A stretch of 41,956 bases of DNA, from contig JAQTNJ010000005.1 of NCBI GenBank assembly GCA_028713955.1, positions 1,389 to 43,344 of the forward strand. Reading direction: 5' to 3'. The stretch comes from Syntrophorhabdaceae bacterium. GTDB lineage: Bacteria > Desulfobacterota > Syntrophorhabdia > Syntrophorhabdales > Syntrophorhabdaceae. The notes below the pieces were generated by a model that saw only the letters and a program-made list of their open reading frames with translations, was not told where the DNA came from and made no database searches. This document shows, piece after piece, positions 8,901 through 17,296 of this stretch. The position numbers were made by a program, and so were the translations under genes. Numbering within the stretch: position 1 is the first letter of the stretch; the number at the start of each line of letters is the position of its first letter.

Positions 8901-9443
8901 TTATCCTGCAGGTCCACCGGAGACCCAGAGAGCTGTCATTACATAAGGTACCTTGAAAGCGTAAGAAGGCGCCACAGAACCCTTGAAAAAGATGGAAAAA
9001 AGGATGAGGGCGAGCCCCATCGCAACGACAGAGAGCATCTTTCTGTCCCGTTGAGCGTTCAGTAAGAAGAGGATGAAGATGATCGCCGCAAAGGCCAGAC
9101 AATAAGGGCAGTAGGTGTTGTACCATACCTGGAACCCGATGAGATAGAATTCTATCCCCACGCCTGCGGAAAGAAGAACAAGAAGCAGAGTATCTTTTTT
9201 GAGGATGCTCAGGAAGATGATGGCTGCCATATATGCGATGCCGACGTATTCAAGATTGATACCCAGTATGCTTCCGCTCAGATATGAGCAGGCGCCAGCG
9301 CAGATGCTGTAATATATCTCCAGTGCGACGGCAGCGCAGGCAAGAACGATGTTGAAGATATGCCTTTTGGACCGCGCCCACCCCGTGAACCTTTTCAGGG
9401 CGCTCCTTTCCTGTACGCCGTTTTGCTGTATCGTTACGTCCAT
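8901..9443 (-). CDS. Vitamin K epoxide reductase (VKOR) family membrane protein
   Basis: A 180-residue integral membrane protein with four to five TM segments, the DsbB-equivalent that passes electrons from periplasmic dithiols to quinone. The catalytic pair is in NTYCPYC (Cys112, Cys115) and the loop pair is CAGAC (Cys48, Cys52), after TM1. The ATG at 9443 is preceded by GAGG. Its position three genes after a permease and two before a DsbA-like protein makes it the probable oxidant of that DsbA-like partner. Confidence 0.88.
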   Translation of the reverse strand: MDVTIQQNGVQERSALKRFTGWARSKRHIFNIVLACAAVALEIYYSICAGACSYLSGSILGINLEYVGIAYMAAIIFLSILKKDTLLLVLLSAGVGIEFYLIGFQVWYNTYCPYCLAFAAIIFILFLLNAQRDRKMLSVVAMGLALILFSIFFKGSVAPSYAFKVPYVMTALWVSGGPAG

Positions 9444-9464
9444 GATAACCTCAGAGGTTAAGCG

Positions 9465-9839
9465 TCATATCTTTTCAAGGACAGATTTCAGGACCTCGCC
9501 TGTCTCTTCGGTAAGTTTACTAAAATCGTGCTTTTTTGCAACACCGAGTTCTGTGACAACAAAATATTGCGATGGTTCTAATCCATATTTCTCGAAGGCC
9601 TTTTTGCCGCATCCGGTAGGGCAACCGTCAATAACGATCGTCTTCACCGCCCTTGCGCTTTCGATAAATCCCGAAAGAGCTGCTCCCACGCCGGCAAGGC
9701 AGTAGGCATTCCCCACCCCCTTTTTGTCCAGCTCGATCATTACATTGTTCGAGACCTGCCCGACATTCGATCCCCCGGAACAGGCCAGTACCAACGTCGG
9801 CGCGCTGCCACTGCAGCACACATCTTTTTCTTCAGCCAT
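9465..9839 (-). CDS. DGC-domain putative zinc-binding protein
   Basis: A 124-residue cytosolic protein of the DGC family, named for the DGC motif, here DGCPTGCGKK (Cys73, Cys77). Further cysteines are a vicinal pair at 8-9 (DVCCSG), Cys20 in LACSGGSN and YCLAG. Family members are annotated as putative zinc-binding but have no settled function. They often travel with ArsR-controlled permeases and mini-thioredoxins, as here. The gene is 12 bp from the thioredoxin-fold gene. Confidence 0.8.
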   Translation of the reverse strand: MAEEKDVCCSGSAPTLVLACSGGSNVGQVSNNVMIELDKKGVGNAYCLAGVGAALSGFIESARAVKTIVIDGCPTGCGKKAFEKYGLEPSQYFVVTELGVAKKHDFSKLTEETGEVLKSVLEKI

Positions 9840-9851
9840 TGTAACCTCCTC

Positions 9852-10079
9852 TTAAAGCAGTTTCTTTATCTCCTCCACGGAGAGCACCTTGCCTACGCTT
9901 TTTACCACTCCGTCAACGGCAAGCGAAGGGGTTATCATGACGCCGAAATCCATAATCTTGTTGATGTCCGTTACCTTCTCGATCTCAAAGCTCACGCCCT
10001 TTTCCTGCGCTGCTTTTTCGGCATTCTCCGTGAGCTTCATGCATTTGGCGCAGCCTGTACCGAGTATCTGTATCTTCAT
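9852..10079 (-). CDS. Mini-thioredoxin (redox-active disulfide protein 2 type)
   Basis: A 75-residue thioredoxin-fold protein with active site GTGCAKC (Cys10, Cys13) and cis-proline motif MITPSLAVDG. The start at 10079 follows GGAGG; a much longer reading frame upstream is antisense-like sequence inside the permease gene and is rejected. It starts 14 bp after the permease stop. Such proteins may deliver or reduce thiol-bound substrates for the permease (inference). Confidence 0.9.
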   Translation of the reverse strand: MKIQILGTGCAKCMKLTENAEKAAQEKGVSFEIEKVTDINKIMDFGVMITPSLAVDGVVKSVGKVLSVEEIKKLL

Positions 10080-10093
10080 AACCCATACCTCCT

Positions 10094-11386
10094 CTATTCC
10101 ATTATCCATCCAAAGGCCATCCCTGCTATCGTTGAAAGAAGTATCACATATGTAATGAACACGAAAGTCTTTTTTGTTCCTAGGATGCTCCGTATCACAA
10201 GCATGCTCGGAAGCGAAAGGGCAGGGCCTGCAAGCAGAAGCGAAAGGGCAGGTCCTTTCCCCATACCCGCACCGAGCAGTCCTTGCACTATTGGCACCTC
10301 CGTCAACGTCGCAAAGTACATGAAGGCGCCCACGATGGATGCGAAAAAATTGGCAAAGAAGCTGTTCCCGCCAACGAGCGCGGCGATCCACCGCGACGGA
10401 ATAATCCCGTTGTCAGTCCCCGGCATACCGAGAAGGAATCCGGCCACGAGAACTCCTCCCAGCAGGAGCGGGGCGATCATTAGGGCGTAAGACCATGTGG
10501 AGTCGATCCAGTTTTTCGTTTCTTCAGACGAGGTCTTTGTCACCCACACTACCCCGGCAATGCCCGTAGCGAAAGGAAGGAGCGGCCACCTCGGGAAAAT
10601 AAAGGCCAGAAGCAAAACGACAATCCCCGTAATGACTGTAGGGATCAGTTTTGCCTCGAACCATTTGACGATCGTATACCCGAAGAGGAGGCCGAAAAGG
10701 CCCGTGATGTACCATTTTGCTGCATATATGGCATACCAGAATCCCTCCGTCTCCATGGGCTTGCCCCAGTTCGCGAAGACAAGGATGCCCACCATGGATG
10801 CCATGTAGACCGTATCCTGCCAGAGCTTCCTTTTTGGTTCTTCTGCCGGAGGCATGCAGATCGCCTGTTTTGCCTTTTCTTCCTTTCTGAACGTGAATGC
10901 CATAAGAAGGCCGATGACATACGCAAAGGCGACCGCTCCTATGGCCCTCGCAAGGCCGATCTGCCAGCCAAGCACCTTTGCAGAGAGGACGATGGCGAGC
11001 ACGTTGATGGCAGGCCCTGAATAGAGAAATGCCGATGCCGGCCCCACGCCGGCCCCCATCCTGTAGATGCCGGCAAAGAGCGGCAGCACGGTGCAGGAGC
11101 AGACGGCAAGGACGGTTCCGGAGACGGATGCGACGGAATAGGAAAGGCATTTGTTCGCTGCAGGCCCGAGATATTTCATCACCGCCGCCTGGGAGACAAA
11201 GACAGAGATCGCGCCGGCAATAAAGAATGCAGGCACCAGGCAGAGGAGCACATGCTTCTGCGCGTAATCCTGTATCATGTAAAAGGACTCAAGGATAGCC
11301 TTCTGAATATTCATGCTTTCAAAAGGGATGAAGTAGGCCCCGAGAAAAGCGCCAAGGAGGATGAGAAATTTATAACGGTCTTTCAT
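10094..11386 (-). CDS. PF03773-type permease (ArsP-like, 430 aa)
   Basis: A polytopic membrane protein with two homologous halves and about ten TM segments. The first half contains the family CSC motif (VCSCTVLPLF, Cys96/Cys98), followed by GPAINVLAIVLS. The second half has TEVPIVQGLLGAGMGKGPALSLLLAGPALSLP. Members export trivalent organoarsenicals (ArsP) or are uncharacterised metal(loid) permeases; the substrate here is unknown. It is the first structural gene behind an ArsR regulator and is followed by thiol-active proteins. Its architecture differs from the shorter permeases at 15272 and 21797, so it is a separate subfamily. Confidence 0.88.
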   Translation of the reverse strand: MKDRYKFLILLGAFLGAYFIPFESMNIQKAILESFYMIQDYAQKHVLLCLVPAFFIAGAISVFVSQAAVMKYLGPAANKCLSYSVASVSGTVLAVCSCTVLPLFAGIYRMGAGVGPASAFLYSGPAINVLAIVLSAKVLGWQIGLARAIGAVAFAYVIGLLMAFTFRKEEKAKQAICMPPAEEPKRKLWQDTVYMASMVGILVFANWGKPMETEGFWYAIYAAKWYITGLFGLLFGYTIVKWFEAKLIPTVITGIVVLLLAFIFPRWPLLPFATGIAGVVWVTKTSSEETKNWIDSTWSYALMIAPLLLGGVLVAGFLLGMPGTDNGIIPSRWIAALVGGNSFFANFFASIVGAFMYFATLTEVPIVQGLLGAGMGKGPALSLLLAGPALSLPSMLVIRSILGTKKTFVFITYVILLSTIAGMAFGWIME

Positions 11387-11409
11387 GAAAAGTTCCTTTC
11401 GGCAGGCAG

Positions 11410-11730
11410 CTATCGTTTACAGAGGCACACCTGCTGCCTGCGTACGTTATTTTCTATAACCGCGGTGATGCACCCGAAGAAATCTGTGACGCACGGCACC
11501 TCGAGGGCATAGATCATATCAGCCCCGGTTTTTTTCGAAGACACGATCCCCGCTTCCTTCAAAACAAGAAGATGCTTTGAGACAGTGGACTTGTCGAGCG
11601 TAAAAAGATTGAAGATCTCAGAGAAAGATCTTGAACTATCTTTCAGGTATTCCACGATCATAAGTCTTACCGGGTGCGCCATGGCCTTTATGATATTGCT
11701 TCTTATTCCAGCCTCTTCAACAGTTATCAT
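11410..11730 (-). CDS. ArsR-family regulator heading the permease-thioredoxin-VKOR operon
   Basis: A 106-residue winged-helix regulator. The start at 11730 is chosen because AAGGAG is seven bases upstream; an upstream in-frame ATG at 11784 would lie inside the promoter. The core is KAMAHPVRLMIVEYLKDSSRSFSEI, with LDKSTVSKHLLVLKEAGIV. It lacks the ELCVC box. Cysteines are instead C-terminal (VPCVTDFFGC and QQVCLCKR), which implies a different sensing site. It is 23 bp upstream of the permease in the same direction. Confidence 0.85.
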   Translation of the reverse strand: MITVEEAGIRSNIIKAMAHPVRLMIVEYLKDSSRSFSEIFNLFTLDKSTVSKHLLVLKEAGIVSSKKTGADMIYALEVPCVTDFFGCITAVIENNVRRQQVCLCKR

Positions 11731-11746
11731 ATAAACTCCTTCTGCA

Positions 11747-11784
11747 TTGTTGGCAACTATACCAACAAGCCAATTATGCGTCAA
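11747..11784 (-). promoter_or_regulatory. Promoter and dyad operator of the minus-strand arsR-permease operon
   Basis: On the minus strand TTGACG (11784-11779) and TATAGT (11761-11756) are 17 bp apart. A dyad TTGTTGG-N8-CCAACAA (11747-11768) encloses the -10 element. The half-site differs from the ATAT-type dyads of the plus-strand ars promoters, consistent with a different repressor, probably the adjacent ArsR. Confidence 0.7.
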
Positions 11785-11808
11785 GTATTTTTTGGCAAGA
11801 TTTTTCTA

Positions 11809-11860
11809 TTGACAAAATATGGGTTCCAGTATTTATTCTTATATCCGTTTATGCGGATAT
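11809..11860 (+). promoter_or_regulatory. Promoter and ArsR-like operator of arsR-acr3-arsC
   Basis: TTGACA (11809-11814) is followed after 17 bp by TTTATT (11832-11837). Just downstream is a perfect dyad ATATCCG-N6-CGGATAT (11841-11860), with the same 7-6-7 geometry as the dyads at 6341 and 15237 but CCG/CGG inner bases. It lies 16 bp before the GTG start. Confidence 0.72.
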
Positions 11861-11876
11861 ATTCATAAGTCGCAAC

Positions 11877-12305
11877 GTGGAAGACATAGCGCAGATATAT
11901 AAAGCCCTTTCAGAACCTATGAGACTGCGGATAATGATGCTCCTCATGAAGGGAGAGTTGTGTGTATGCGACTTCATGGAGGTACTGGAAGAGCCGCAGT
12001 CCAAAGTATCGCGGCACCTTGCGTATTTAAAGCACTCCGGGCTCATACAGGGAAAAAGGGTTGGAACGTGGATGCATTATTTTCTGAGAGACCATCTTGA
12101 TGGACTAATCGCAGCACATATAAAACTCCTGAAAAAAGAGCTCCCCGGCCTCAATTGGGTAAAGGCGGATGCCACGAAGCTGATCGAGGTTCAAAAAAAG
12201 AAACTTTGCGATAATGCCGCCGGGAATGGACCGGCCGCAAGGAGAAAGGCGGTTGCAGGAAAAGGACGAATAGTCCTGCAAGGAAAGAAAAGAACGAATC
12301 CATAG
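11877..12305 (+). CDS. arsR: ArsR-family regulator of the arsenite operon
   Basis: A 142-residue winged-helix repressor starting at GTG 11877 without a clear ribosome-binding site; the mRNA leader would be short. Its core IYKALSEPMRLRIMMLLMKGELCVCDFMEVLEEPQSKVSRHLAYLKHSGLI (split here for reading) has the ELCVCD metal-binding box. A Lys-rich C-terminal extension of about 50 residues is unusual for the family. It is 16 bp upstream of acr3 and probably autoregulates through the dyad at 11841-11860. Confidence 0.92.
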   Translation: MEDIAQIYKALSEPMRLRIMMLLMKGELCVCDFMEVLEEPQSKVSRHLAYLKHSGLIQGKRVGTWMHYFLRDHLDGLIAAHIKLLKKELPGLNWVKADATKLIEVQKKKLCDNAAGNGPAARRKAVAGKGRIVLQGKKRTNP

Positions 12306-12321
12306 AAAGGAGCACAAATAG

Positions 12322-13416
12322 ATGGCCACAGAACAGCTCAGCAAGAAACTTTCTTTTCTGGACAGATTTTTAACGCTCTGGATCTTCCTCGCCATGTTCA
12401 TCGGCGTGGGCTGGGGGTATGCCTCTCCGGGGGTGGTTGACTTCTGGAACCGGTTCCAGTCGGGGACTACTAATATCCCCATTGCCATCGGCCTCATCCT
12501 CATGATGTATCCGCCGCTTGCAAAGGTGCGGTATGAGGAACTGGGCGAGGTCTTTAAAAACTACAGGGTGTTGACACTATCCTTGGTACAGAACTGGGTG
12601 GTGGGGCCTATCCTGATGTTTGTCCTTGCCATCATCTTTTTGAGAGGTTATCCGGAATACATGGTTGGTCTTATTATGATCGGTCTCGCCCGGTGTATCG
12701 CCATGGTTATTGTCTGGAATGACCTCGCAAAAGGGGATACGGAATACTGTGCCGGACTCGTTGCCTTCAACTCCATATTCCAGGTCCTTTTCTTCTCTGT
12801 CTATGCCTACATCTTCATCACCGTCCTGCCGCCCATGCTCGGACTCAAAGGGGTAGTGGTGGATATTACGATCGGTCAGATTGCCGAGAGCGTCTTCATC
12901 TATCTCGGCATCCCTTTTATTGCGGGGGTGATCACCCGCTTTACCCTGATCAAGATAAAGGACAAGACGTGGTACCACGAGAGGTTCATCCCGAAGATAA
13001 GCCCCATTACGCTCATCGCCCTTCTCTTCACCATCCTTGTCATGTTCTCCCTGAAGGGTGAATACATAGTGAAGATCCCTCTCGACGTAGTGCGCATCGC
13101 CATACCGCTTTTGATCTATTTCATTGTCATGTTTCTCGTTTCTTTTTATATGAGCGCAAAGGCGAAGGCGCATTACGGACAGGCAGCCACGCTTTCCTTT
13201 ACCGCGGCATCGAACAACTTTGAACTTGCCATCGCCGTTGCGGTCGCGGTGTTCGGCATCAACTCCGGGCAGGCATTTGCCGCCGTTATAGGGCCGCTCG
13301 TTGAGGTGCCGGTGTTGATCAACCTTGTCCACCTCTCCTTATGGATAAAGAGAAAATATTTTCCATATGCCGTTGAGACGCCGCTGGGAGTCTGCTATTA
13401 TAGTTGCAGGAAATAA
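12322..13416 (+). CDS. acr3: Arsenite efflux transporter Acr3
   Basis: A 364-residue, ten-TM bile/arsenite/riboflavin-transporter-family protein that exports As(III). The ATG follows AAAGGAG. Family markers include the TM4 motif [19 protein letters not shown] with the essential cysteine at 125, the N-terminal VGWGYASPG, and the TM9-10 segment [21 protein letters not shown]. The latter two segments are standard for prokaryotic Acr3. The gene lies between arsR and arsC. Confidence 0.96.
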   Translation: MATEQLSKKLSFLDRFLTLWIFLAMFIGVGWGYASPGVVDFWNRFQSGTTNIPIAIGLILMMYPPLAKVRYEELGEVFKNYRVLTLSLVQNWVVGPILMFVLAIIFLRGYPEYMVGLIMIGLARCIAMVIVWNDLAKGDTEYCAGLVAFNSIFQVLFFSVYAYIFITVLPPMLGLKGVVVDITIGQIAESVFIYLGIPFIAGVITRFTLIKIKDKTWYHERFIPKISPITLIALLFTILVMFSLKGEYIVKIPLDVVRIAIPLLIYFIVMFLVSFYMSAKAKAHYGQAATLSFTAASNNFELAIAVAVAVFGINSGQAFAAVIGPLVEVPVLINLVHLSLWIKRKYFPYAVETPLGVCYYSCRK

Positions 13417-13433
13417 ATACAGGGAGGAGTACA

Positions 13434-13868
13434 ATGGATAAAAAAAGGGTCTTGTTCGTCTGTGTCCATAACAGCGCACGAAGCCAGATGGCTGAAGCAT
13501 TTCTCAATGCCCTCGCAGGTGACAGATTCGAGGCACACAGCGCCGGCCTCGAACCCGGCGTCCTCAACCCTCTCGCCGTTGAGGTCATGAAAGAGATAGG
13601 CATCGAGATCTCGCAAAACAAGACAAAGAGCGCCTTTGACCTTTTCAAGAAAGGCGAGCTGTTTTCCTATGTGGTGACCGTCTGCGATGCCGCGAGCGCC
13701 GAGATGTGCCCGATCTTCCCGGGGCTTGTCACAAAGACAATCCACTGGAGCTTTGAAGACCCTTCTGCCTTTACCGGTACCCATGAGGAACGGCTTGAGA
13801 AGACGAGAAAGGTGAGGGACGCAATAAAGCGTAAAATCGAGGAATGGCTGGATGGAATTGTACGATAA
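13434..13868 (+). CDS. arsC: Arsenate reductase ArsC, low-molecular-weight phosphatase type
   Basis: A 144-residue cytosolic enzyme reducing As(V) to As(III) for Acr3. The start at 13434 is supported by GGGAGGAG. The P-loop nucleophile is in [16 protein letters not shown] (Cys10). The resolving cysteines are Cys84 and Cys92 in [11 protein letters not shown], the layout of thioredoxin-coupled enzymes. A thioredoxin lies two genes downstream, but that protein has an export signal and so is probably not the cytosolic partner. Confidence 0.95.
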   Translation: MDKKRVLFVCVHNSARSQMAEAFLNALAGDRFEAHSAGLEPGVLNPLAVEVMKEIGIEISQNKTKSAFDLFKKGELFSYVVTVCDAASAEMCPIFPGLVTKTIHWSFEDPSAFTGTHEERLEKTRKVRDAIKRKIEEWLDGIVR

Positions 13869-13905
13869 GCAAATATTTACGAGAGAATATATTAGAGGAG
13901 CCTTC

Positions 13906-14025
13906 ATGAAACGATATATTATGATCGCGTTGATTATCCTTTCAGGGGTCATTCAATACTCCTGTGCAACCACCTGTGAGATAAGGTCGCCGGCAAGTGA
14001 TTCGCAAGGTCAGGTTGGCAAATAA
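13906..14025 (+). CDS. Very small predicted lipoprotein (39 aa)
   Basis: The ATG follows AGAGGAG and encodes a hydrophobic leader of about 19 residues ending QYSC, then ATTCEIRS and a short polar tail; stop at 14023-14025. The cysteine after the leader could be lipidated, though tyrosine at -2 is not ideal for a lipobox. It fills the gap between arsC and the thioredoxin gene. Small lipoproteins of this shape occur in thiol-redox operons, but no function can be given. Confidence 0.55.
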   Translation: MKRYIMIALIILSGVIQYSCATTCEIRSPASDSQGQVGK

Positions 14026-14055
14026 ATAAGGCCGATATTATCCCTGGAGGAATAT

Positions 14056-14487
14056 ATGAGCAAACGTCTCCATAAAAATATCCTACCCGCTGCACTTATC
14101 CTTATCTGTATATTGTTCGTTTCCTTCACAACCGTGTACGGACAGGCTAAAACTGTTAAACCCCCGTCTCCGGCAACATCACTGCCCCTTCTCATTGATA
14201 TTGGCGCAAAGCAATGCATCCCCTGCAAGATGATGGCGCCTATCCTGGAAGAGCTCAAACGGGAATACGCCGGAGTATTGAATGTACAGTTTATCGATGT
14301 GTGGGAAAATCCCAATGCCGGTCAGAAATACCGGATACGGGCCATCCCTACCCAGATATTCTACGATGCCTCCGGCAGGGAGCTTTCCCGTCATATGGGG
14401 TTTATGTCGAAGGAACAGATCCTGAACGCCTTTAAAGATCTCGGGATCGATCTGAAACCAATCTCTCCTAAAAAGAAAACAGGATGA
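14056..14487 (+). CDS. Periplasmic thioredoxin-family protein
   Basis: A 143-residue protein with an N-terminal signal or anchor (residues 1-30), then a thioredoxin fold with active site KQCIPCKMM (Cys54, Cys57), VQFIDVWENP and cis-proline AIPTQIFYD. The start follows GGAGG. It is seven bases from a CcdA-type transporter, which is the expected source of electrons for a periplasmic reductant. The pair likely keeps a periplasmic or membrane thiol reduced beside the arsenic exporters (inference). Confidence 0.88.
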   Translation: MSKRLHKNILPAALILICILFVSFTTVYGQAKTVKPPSPATSLPLLIDIGAKQCIPCKMMAPILEELKREYAGVLNVQFIDVWENPNAGQKYRIRAIPTQIFYDASGRELSRHMGFMSKEQILNAFKDLGIDLKPISPKKKTG

Positions 14488-14494
14488 ACCGCTG

Positions 14495-15196
14495 ATGCTG
14501 GAGAAGTTCTTCATAGTTCTCACGCGGGCGGTCGAGGGGAGCCCGGCGATCGCTTTGGGTGCATCGTTCATCTGGGGTATCTTAAGTCTTATCTTAAGTC
14601 CCTGCCATCTCTCAAGCATACCTCTCATCGTGGGATTTATCGATGAACAAGGCCGTATATCGACACGAAGGGCCTTTTGTATTACCAGCACTTTCTCCTG
14701 CGGGCTTTTCGTGAGTATCGCAGCCATTGGTCTTTTTACGGCCCTTGCAGGCCGCATGATGGGCGATGTGGGCAGGTATGGCAATTATTTCGTTGCAGGC
14801 GTCTTTTTTCTTATGGGGCTCCACCTCTTCGACGTTATCCCAATGCCGTGGTCGGGTCCGGGACAGATCGGAATCAAGCGTAAAGGTATTATGGCTGCCC
14901 TTATACTCGGGCTCATATTCGGCATTGCGCTCGGCCCCTGCACATTTGCTTACATGGCCCCCATGTTGAGCATCACCTTTCAGCTTGCATCAACGCAGCT
15001 ATGGTATGGCATCATGCTCCTTCTGGCCTATGCCGTAGGCCACTGCTCGATCATCGTTCTGGCAGGCACCTTTACAGAACTCGTTCAGCAGTATCTAAAC
15101 TGGAACGAAAAATCCAAGGGGTCCCTGATAATAAAGAAGGCATGTGGCACCCTGGTGATTCTGGGGGGCTTTTATTTGATCTACACAACGATATAA
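14495..15196 (+). CDS. CcdA/DsbD-type transmembrane thiol-electron transporter
   Basis: A 233-residue protein with six predicted TM segments. The two membrane cysteines that relay electrons are in LSPCHLSSIPLIVG (Cys37) and ALGPCTFAYMAPM (about Cys149), each followed by the family helix-breaking pattern. It would move reducing power from cytosolic thioredoxin to the periplasmic thioredoxin encoded just upstream. No strong Shine-Dalgarno is seen; AGGA lies ten bases upstream, and translation may be coupled to the upstream gene. Confidence 0.9.
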   Translation: MLEKFFIVLTRAVEGSPAIALGASFIWGILSLILSPCHLSSIPLIVGFIDEQGRISTRRAFCITSTFSCGLFVSIAAIGLFTALAGRMMGDVGRYGNYFVAGVFFLMGLHLFDVIPMPWSGPGQIGIKRKGIMAALILGLIFGIALGPCTFAYMAPMLSITFQLASTQLWYGIMLLLAYAVGHCSIIVLAGTFTELVQQYLNWNEKSKGSLIIKKACGTLVILGGFYLIYTTI

Positions 15197-15207
15197 AAAA
15201 TATCCTC

Positions 15208-15256
15208 TTGACAACTTTTCAAACCCGACCTATAATATATCAAAATAAGTTGATAT
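15208..15256 (+). promoter_or_regulatory. Promoter and ArsR operator of permease-arsR
   Basis: TTGACA (15208-15213) and TATAAT (15231-15236) are 17 bp apart, both perfect. A perfect dyad ATATCAA-N6-TTGATAT (15237-15256) abuts the -10. It matches the known ArsR consensus ATCAA-N6-TTGAT. Promoter, dyad and leader align with 6314-6360, showing common descent. Confidence 0.85.
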
Positions 15257-15271
15257 GTTAGGATGTGGACG

Positions 15272-16219
15272 ATGCTCAATGACTTTTCAAAATATGTTGT
15301 GTATGACCTTTTCAAACTCTCTGAAGGCGCGCAGCTCTCGGGTGCCTTAGAGTTCTTTATATATGATACTATTAAGATATTCATGCTCCTTGCTGTTATC
15401 ATATTCGCCATATCCTTTGTCCGGAGTTTCTTCCCTCCGGAGAAGACGAGAAAAATACTATCGCATAAAAAAGAATTTATAGGTAATATACTGGCCGCCC
15501 TCCTCGGGGTCGCAACCCCCTTTTGTTCATGCTCTGCTGTTCCATTATTTATCGGCTTTATCGAGGGAGGTGTTCCGTTAGGTGTCACTTTTTCCTTTCT
15601 CATCTCATCCCCAATGGTAAACGAGGTGGCAGTTGTACTCCTCTGGGGCCTCTTCGGCTGGAAGATAACGGCTATTTATATCGGGACCGGCCTTTCCGTT
15701 GCAATGCTGGGAGGATACATCATAGGGAAGCTGAAGCTTGAAAACTGGGTGGAAGAGTATGTCTATAAGATGAAAATGGGAGAGAGCCAGTCTGTTCTGA
15801 CCCAAACATTCAAGGAAAGGGTTCAGTATGCGCAGTGGAACACAAAGGACATCGTGGGCAAGATCTGGTTCTTTGTACTCATCGCCATCGGCATCGGCGG
15901 TTTTATACATGGCTATGTACCTGAGGATTTTCTGACGAAGTTCGCGGGAAACGGGTTTTTTGCAGTACCCATTGCCGTGTTGGTGGGTGTGCCGCTCTAT
16001 TCCAATGCGGCCGGGGTAATACCCATCGTCTATGCCCTCATGAGCAAGGGGTTGTCCCTGGGCACGGTACTTGCTTTCATGATGGCGGTAACCGCCCTTT
16101 CCCTGCCCGAAATGATCATCTTGCGAAAGGTTCTGAAAGTGAAGCTACTCACTATCTTTGTAGGAATAATGACCGTTACGATCATGGGAGTAGGATATCT
16201 CTTTAATGCGATTATGTAA
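15272..16219 (+). CDS. PF03773-type permease (ArsP-like, 315 aa)
   Basis: A membrane protein of two permease halves, about eight TM segments. The start at 15272 is favoured by TTAGGA eight bases upstream and by alignment to the remnant at 6376; an in-frame ATG at 15263 would add three residues. GVATPFCSCSAVPLFIGF holds the CSC motif (Cys85/Cys87), followed by FSFLISSPMVNEVAV. The second half has GVPLYSNAAGVIPIVYALMSKG. Family members export arsenicals or unknown metal(loid) species. It has its own ArsR-type promoter and its arsR immediately downstream. Confidence 0.9.
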   Translation: MLNDFSKYVVYDLFKLSEGAQLSGALEFFIYDTIKIFMLLAVIIFAISFVRSFFPPEKTRKILSHKKEFIGNILAALLGVATPFCSCSAVPLFIGFIEGGVPLGVTFSFLISSPMVNEVAVVLLWGLFGWKITAIYIGTGLSVAMLGGYIIGKLKLENWVEEYVYKMKMGESQSVLTQTFKERVQYAQWNTKDIVGKIWFFVLIAIGIGGFIHGYVPEDFLTKFAGNGFFAVPIAVLVGVPLYSNAAGVIPIVYALMSKGLSLGTVLAFMMAVTALSLPEMIILRKVLKVKLLTIFVGIMTVTIMGVGYLFNAIM

Positions 16220-16230
16220 GGAGGTTGCCG

Positions 16231-16617
16231 ATGAAGGATTTACTTGACATCCTTAAGGCCTTTTCCGATGAGACGAGACTCAGGATTATCAAGCTTCTCG
16301 AAGCAAGCGAACTTTGCGTCTGTGATATAGTTGCCGCCTTTGACACGGTACAGTCCAAAGTCTCCTTTCACCTGGGCGTACTTAAGAGAGCAGGGCTGGT
16401 AAAAGATAGGAAGCAGGGAAAGTGGATGCATTACCGTATTGACAACTCCGATCTGTTTAAACGGTTTCTCGTCTTTTCGGTGCTGGAAAGGATACCCGAG
16501 GAGACCATTAAACAGGATAAGGAAAGGCTTGAACAATTTCTTAAAACTAAAAAAGAACAGAAACCTATTGGTTCTATAAATAATAGAAATGCCTGTTGTA
16601 CGGGGCAACAGGATTGA
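16231..16617 (+). CDS. arsR: ArsR-family metalloregulator of the permease unit
   Basis: A 128-residue repressor starting at ATG 16231 behind AAGGAGG; an in-frame TTG at 16225 is closer to the ribosome site and less likely. It shares most of its sequence with the regulator at 7467, including FSDETRLRIIKLLE, ELCVCDIV and VQSKVSFHLGVLK. A C-terminal vicinal pair (NACCTG) is present here too. Presumed target is the perfect dyad at 15237-15256. Confidence 0.92.
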   Translation: MKDLLDILKAFSDETRLRIIKLLEASELCVCDIVAAFDTVQSKVSFHLGVLKRAGLVKDRKQGKWMHYRIDNSDLFKRFLVFSVLERIPEETIKQDKERLEQFLKTKKEQKPIGSINNRNACCTGQQD

Positions 16618-16664
16618 ATCGAGTTTCGAAACAGGATTTACTAAATCCCGAAGAGGAGGGAACA

Positions 16665-17267
16665 ATGGACGACAAAGATATTTTGATGGACGCACTGAGG
16701 TTTCATGGTCATAAGTGCTGGGCCAGCGTGGCAGGCGTGCGTGTCGGGCTGGCAGCGTTAAGAAAGCTCGGGGTGAGACGCTCCGGCGGTACACAGCTTT
16801 ACGGCATCGTGGAAATAGGCGAAGACCACGGCGGGATGTGTTTTGGTGACGGCGTGCAATATACCACCGGCTGCACCTTCGGCAAGGGGAATATCCGCAA
16901 GGAGCCCTACGGTAAACTCGCATTTACACTGATCGATAAAGCGACCAACCGCTCCGTGCGTGTGAGTTACAAACCCACACTGCAAAAACAGATTGCCGAA
17001 TCCGCTTTTATGAGGAAACGTGGCCAGGGTATTATGCCTGACGAAATTCCCATGGAAGAACAAACGGAACTGGTGAATCTCATCTGGGATGCGCCGGAAG
17101 CCGACGTTCTTACCATCGGTGAGGTGGCTCCGTATAAGGGCCAATGGTTTCCTGAAGTGATGGGTTTTACACCCTGCGCCGGTTGCGGCGAATTGACGGC
17201 CCATGCATATCTGCGCGTGGTTGGCGCCAAGCATGTCTGTATTCCCTGCTCGGGTTACGACCGGTAA
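16665..17267 (+). CDS. FmdE-domain protein with C-terminal Cys4 zinc-ribbon-like segment (1)
   Basis: A 200-residue protein; start at 16665 chosen for GAGGAGGG upstream. The N-terminal FmdE domain has [16 protein letters not shown] (Cys18) and [16 protein letters not shown], the metal-binding core of the formylmethanofuran dehydrogenase subunit E family. The C-terminus has CAGCGE about 20 residues before CIPC, a four-cysteine zinc or metal site. No other formylmethanofuran dehydrogenase genes are present, so it is a free-standing family member of unknown role. It follows arsR by 47 bp and is paired with a similar gene. Confidence 0.85.
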   Translation: MDDKDILMDALRFHGHKCWASVAGVRVGLAALRKLGVRRSGGTQLYGIVEIGEDHGGMCFGDGVQYTTGCTFGKGNIRKEPYGKLAFTLIDKATNRSVRVSYKPTLQKQIAESAFMRKRGQGIMPDEIPMEEQTELVNLIWDAPEADVLTIGEVAPYKGQWFPEVMGFTPCAGCGELTAHAYLRVVGAKHVCIPCSGYDR

Positions 17268-17296
17268 AGGTTAAAACGTTTTTTAAGAGGTGCGCA

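Noticed and set aside
10080-10391. N-terminal extension of the mini-thioredoxin frame
   Set aside because: The extra 104 codons lie within the permease gene; the start at 10079 has a good ribosome site and gives a normal-length protein.
12577-13332. 251-codon minus-strand ORF
   Set aside because: It is antisense to acr3 and shows low-complexity charged composition typical of a shadow frame.
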